Made by a program: the position numbers and the translations under genes. Below, piece after piece: positions 49,069-51,589 of a DNA stretch of 51,589 bases. The notes under the pieces were generated by a model. It was given only the letters and a program-made list of their open reading frames with translations, searched no databases and was not told the origin of the DNA. Source of the stretch: Agrococcus casei LMG 22410 (GTDB taxonomy: Bacteria > Actinomycetota > Actinomycetes > Actinomycetales > Microbacteriaceae). The number at the start of each line of letters is the position of its first letter. Within the stretch, counting starts at the first letter, position 1. The stretch is from assembly GCF_900163565.1 (NCBI RefSeq), contig NZ_FUHU01000025.1, positions 1-51,589 on the forward strand. Direction: 5' to 3'.

Positions 49069-49665
49069 ATGCGCCGTTCCGCCCTCAAATCGTTCACCAT
49101 CCTCGCGGCAGCCTCGATGCTCGTGGCTCTCTCCGCATGCTCCGGAGGAGGTGACCCGGACGCATCAACACCAGCCGACGACTCCGCACCGCAGGAGATC
49201 TCCCCCGAACAGTGGATGACGGACAACTGCACACAGGTAGTTGCAGAGGTAGACGCCTCCTCTACGTCCAGTGAGAACGCGCCTGCATTCGCGCTCCTCG
49301 CTGGTCCCGCATCGGCTCCGCAGATGACTAGCCACGACGAACAGATTCGTGTCTACACCTACGATGAGACCGCTGACGAGATGACGCCTGTTCGAGTTGC
49401 CGAGCCCGGCGAACAGTTCTGCTTTGACTCAACCCTGGAGACAATGGATGCCGAGTACGCGCAAGTGTTCTCCTCAGAGTTCCCCGAAGGTGCTTGGGTT
49501 GATTCCGTTCCTAAGGCAATAGCGCTTGACGAGTCAGGTCAGCAGATCGACAGCCAAGACGGAGTTAAGGAAGAGTACCGCTGGACAACTGAGGCAGTAG
49601 ATCCCGATGCCCTCTCAGAAGCAACTGAGACGGTGGAGTATTGCGAAGTCATGGTGTGCGTCTGA
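49069..49665 (+). CDS. lipoprotein of unknown function (198 aa)
   Basis: AGGAGG precedes the ATG at 49069. The signal peptide MRRSALKSFTILAAASMLVA ends in the lipobox LSAC (Cys about 24), followed by an acidic Gly/Ser/Asp linker. The mature protein is strongly acidic and has a pair of late Cys (YCEVMVCV). No known domain is visible. It has its own terminator and a 200-bp leader region, so it is probably a single-gene unit. Confidence 0.7.
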   Translation: MRRSALKSFTILAAASMLVALSACSGGGDPDASTPADDSAPQEISPEQWMTDNCTQVVAEVDASSTSSENAPAFALLAGPASAPQMTSHDEQIRVYTYDETADEMTPVRVAEPGEQFCFDSTLETMDAEYAQVFSSEFPEGAWVDSVPKAIALDESGQQIDSQDGVKEEYRWTTEAVDPDALSEATETVEYCEVMVCV

Positions 49666-49688
49666 CCACCATCTAGAACACAGCGAGA

Positions 49689-49715
49689 GCCGGAACCAAC
49701 TCTAAAGGTTCCGGC
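49689..49715 (+). terminator. hairpin terminator after the lipoprotein gene
   Basis: GCCGGAACC (49689-49697) and GGTTCCGGC (49707-49715) form a perfect 9-bp stem with a 9-nt loop, about 24 bp after the stop codon, followed by CCTTCGTC. Confidence 0.7.
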
Positions 49716-49810
49716 CCTTCGTCACATCAGGCCGAAGAGCAGAGGGGCCGCGACTAATTCACTACCCGCCACGAGCACCGCTGAAACCAAGCGGGTAGGC
49801 ACTCGGACCG

Positions 49811-51457
49811 TCAGAATAGGGCCGCTCCAGGCTCGCCCAGTTCCTCTTCTCCAACAAGCTCCCGAACCCGTGCAAGCACCGCAGACCCGTGCATTGCTCC
49901 CACATCACCCAGCACGAGCGCGTGCATAACTGCGATGGCACGCGATTGATCATCCAGTCCAGCCATACTGAGGCGTCGATCCAAACTTGCCGCAATCGAC
50001 GCAGTCCTCGCCACCTCTGCAGTGTCTGCGGACTCAGCGACCGTGTAAAGCGCGGACAGCACTTCTAAGGGCTGCCACAGCTCGCGATTCTCATCAAACC
50101 AAGCAAAGTCACGACCCCAAGTCGGTGTCGGCACCTGCTCGAGCTGGATGTTTAGGAGCTCAAGCATCTCGTCAATCGACGTCGACGCAGGGTCGACTCC
50201 GAGAACCTTGCGTAGCAACAGGCTCGACACCTGCCCCAACGGCACACGGAGATCCAGCTGGAACGGTTCGAGGTAGCGATCGTGCTCTAAAGCCGCATCG
50301 ATACCTCGAGTAATCGCATTGATCACTGTCTGTGTGCTTGTCGCAGGTCGCTGCCGATACTGCTGCTTGGCATGCGTGCCAGCGCGAACTGACGACCACA
50401 CCACCGAATACAACCTCCCCAGGCTGAGCGGCCCGATCCTCGAGGAAACCGACGTCGAGAAGTACGACCACTGCTCCTGCGTCGGCGAAGGCAGGGACAC
50501 TTCACTCAGTTTGAACTCCAAGTACCGATGCACCTCACCCAAGATCACTCGCACAATCAGCTCAGGCAGCTGCTCGATGTATCGCCGAGGCAAGCTCTGC
50601 AGCTCCACAGACGGCAACTCATCGAGCCACACGTCGACCCGCTCGTGAATTTGCCCGCGCCCGGGGACCTGAAACGCCGCCCGAAGCGGACTGAACGTTG
50701 CAGGGAAGTCACTGCTCCCATCAGCCCAATCCAGCGATTCAAGAGGAGTGTCGGGGGAGATCCTCAACAGGTCCGCTGCAAGAAGAGCCTGCAATACCCC
50801 GAGTGAACCTTCAACGCCCGCAGCTAACGGCGTACTCACCGCATCGAACGGACCTACACCAAGCTCTGATCTCTGCCGGAGCACCACACTTAACTGCAAC
50901 AGCTCCTCAGCGGAAGAGGGGTACTTCGTCCATTCGTCCAACCCACAGCGTTCCCGAACTACCGCACGTCGCCGCAGTTCCAGCTCTGCTCGAGCAGATT
51001 CCTCCTCCTGGTGCCGGCTGAGCGCTTGGGCCTTTGCTCGCGCCCTCCACGAATGCGGATACCGTGCCCGCTCAAGCTGACCAGCTAGCAAGTCAGAGCA
51101 GCGCAAGCACTTATCAAACCGGAACGAGTGCGCCGGGGGATTCTCGAGATACGAAGGGGCTGTCCGGAGAAAACTATCAAGCCCTGATCTGCTCACTGGC
51201 CTGTATGGAACAGCCCCGCAGGCAAAGCACGCAAAGCCATGCACCTCGAGGGATCCTCCCGCAGCAGCCACTACTGATGCGTGAGCTCCCCCGAACTCAG
51301 GCACGAGAAGCTCCGAAACCTTCCATCTCCACTCGGGAAGCTCAGAAGCATTGACAGAATCGAATGCCCAATACAAAGCCGCAAACGCCGCAAATTCAGC
51401 CGGCGCAGCATCATCCTTCTCAAAACGAAATTCAACCTGTCGATCGCGCTGCCTCAT
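49811..51457 (-). CDS. large protein of unknown function with a four-Cys motif
   Basis: The 548-residue product starts at 51457 and reads leftward from the palindromic edge of the window. Near the N-terminus it has CFACG (about 76-80) and CLRCSD (about 116-121), likely one zinc site, followed by a charged helical region (RARAKAQALSRHQEEESARAELELRRR). The rest is helical and leucine-rich, with no enzyme motif that I can see. There is no ribosome binding site at the ATG. Its coding segment 50974-51014 is repeated in inverted form at the window end. The family is not recognised. Confidence 0.6.
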   Translation of the reverse strand: MRQRDRQVEFRFEKDDAAPAEFAAFAALYWAFDSVNASELPEWRWKVSELLVPEFGGAHASVVAAAGGSLEVHGFACFACGAVPYRPVSRSGLDSFLRTAPSYLENPPAHSFRFDKCLRCSDLLAGQLERARYPHSWRARAKAQALSRHQEEESARAELELRRRAVVRERCGLDEWTKYPSSAEELLQLSVVLRQRSELGVGPFDAVSTPLAAGVEGSLGVLQALLAADLLRISPDTPLESLDWADGSSDFPATFSPLRAAFQVPGRGQIHERVDVWLDELPSVELQSLPRRYIEQLPELIVRVILGEVHRYLEFKLSEVSLPSPTQEQWSYFSTSVSSRIGPLSLGRLYSVVWSSVRAGTHAKQQYRQRPATSTQTVINAITRGIDAALEHDRYLEPFQLDLRVPLGQVSSLLLRKVLGVDPASTSIDEMLELLNIQLEQVPTPTWGRDFAWFDENRELWQPLEVLSALYTVAESADTAEVARTASIAASLDRRLSMAGLDDQSRAIAVMHALVLGDVGAMHGSAVLARVRELVGEEELGEPGAALF

Positions 51458-51477
51458 AGATTCAACGTATCCCTACA

Positions 51478-51545
51478 GCGGCCGCGCAGCGGTCCGCCGA
51501 GGCAGCGGCTTGCCGCTGCGCGACGCTAGGCGCAGCGCGCCTAGC
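51478..51545. repeat. cluster of GC-rich palindromes, telomere-like
   Basis: Within 68 bp there are GCGGCCGC (51478-51485); GCAGCGGC and GCCGCTGC (51502-51509, 51512-51519); an alternative pairing CGCGCAGCGG with CCGCTGCGCG (51483-51492, 51513-51522); and GCTAGGCGC with GCGCCTAGC around the loop AGC (51525-51533, 51537-51545). Adjacent palindromes closed by GCA-type loops resemble actinomycete telomeres. Transcription hairpins are the simpler alternative. Confidence 0.55.
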
Positions 51546-51548
51546 CCT

Positions 51549-51589
51549 GCACCAGGAGGAGGAATCTGCTCGAGCAGAGCTGGAACTGC
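51549..51589 (-). repeat. 41-bp inverted copy of 50974-51014 at the window end
   Basis: The last 41 bases are the exact reverse complement of 50974-51014, which lies within the unknown gene. The match runs to the end of the window and may continue beyond it. It may be a real inverted duplication, a fold-back at a linear end, or an assembly or amplification artefact. Confidence 0.9.

Noticed and set aside
1-51589. Search for CRISPR arrays, tRNA or rRNA genes, insertion sequences and relaxase motifs
   Set aside because: No regularly spaced repeats, cloverleaf, transposase or relaxase signature was found by reading; distant or degraded examples could be missed by eye.

Overview
The window looks like a piece of a large mobile replicon (conjugative plasmid or plasmid-like element) from a high-GC Gram-positive bacterium, most likely an actinomycete. 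The pointers are the strongly G/C-ending codons, actinobacterial versions of the type IV secretion genes, a Tad pilus locus with actinobacterial accessory genes, NrdH-type redoxin, BTAD/SARP-type regulation and leaderless-looking promoters. I saw no rRNA, tRNA, CRISPR array or insertion sequence. No housekeeping gene is present.

Layout. (1) 1-2900: three small plus-strand genes, then an AbiE-type type IV toxin-antitoxin pair with a 37-bp palindrome at its promoter. (2) 2887-16855, minus strand: one long, tightly overlapping conjugation operon. In transcription order it holds a small gene, a TcpC/VirB8-like protein, a small two-helix pilin-like protein, a VirB3/PrgI-like membrane protein, a VirB4 ATPase, a VirB6-like channel, an M23 wall hydrolase, an ambiguous small gene, an FtsK/TcpA-type translocase with an intein in its P-loop, a glutaredoxin-like protein, a small membrane protein, an HTH protein and a secreted HNH nuclease. 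No relaxase is visible. (3) 17098-32663, plus strand: a sigma-like gene, then a Tad (Flp) pilus operon headed by ParA and an AT-hook/ribbon-helix-helix-like protein. It contains CpaB-, CpaE-, CpaF-, TadB- and TadC-like proteins, an AAA ATPase, a chimeric cpaF fragment, Flp, TadE-like pseudopilins, exported proteins, a LysM-BTAD membrane protein and a prepilin peptidase. (4) 32700-39230: accessory genes, including an HTH/PIN pair, a CoiA-like nuclease, a RelA/SpoT-type synthetase with an HD hydrolase (candidate toxSAS pair), a DUF3560 protein and an XRE-like regulator. (5) 39300-45811: the replication module. It has a cluster of GTGACACC iterons with long inverted repeats, a small Arc/CopG-like protein, hairpins, a 26-codon leader peptide coupled by ATGA to a giant Rep protein (primase, helicase and a polymerase-like C-terminus), then a protein resembling Streptomyces terminal proteins (Tpg). 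(6) 45855-51589: membrane and HTH proteins, DprA, a lipoprotein, a large unknown gene, and at the right edge a dense cluster of GC-rich palindromes followed by 41 bp that repeat internal sequence in inverted orientation.

How it may work together: the T4SS and wall hydrolase move DNA, the Tad pilus may provide cell contact, the toxin-antitoxin pairs and ParA stabilise the replicon, and the Rep/Tpg-like pair replicates it. The most unusual signal is the primase-helicase-polymerase-like fusion next to a Tpg-like gene, with telomere-like palindromes at the window edge. This raises the possibility of a protein-capped linear replicon, which the sequence alone cannot prove. All family names come from recognising motifs by eye; no database search was run.
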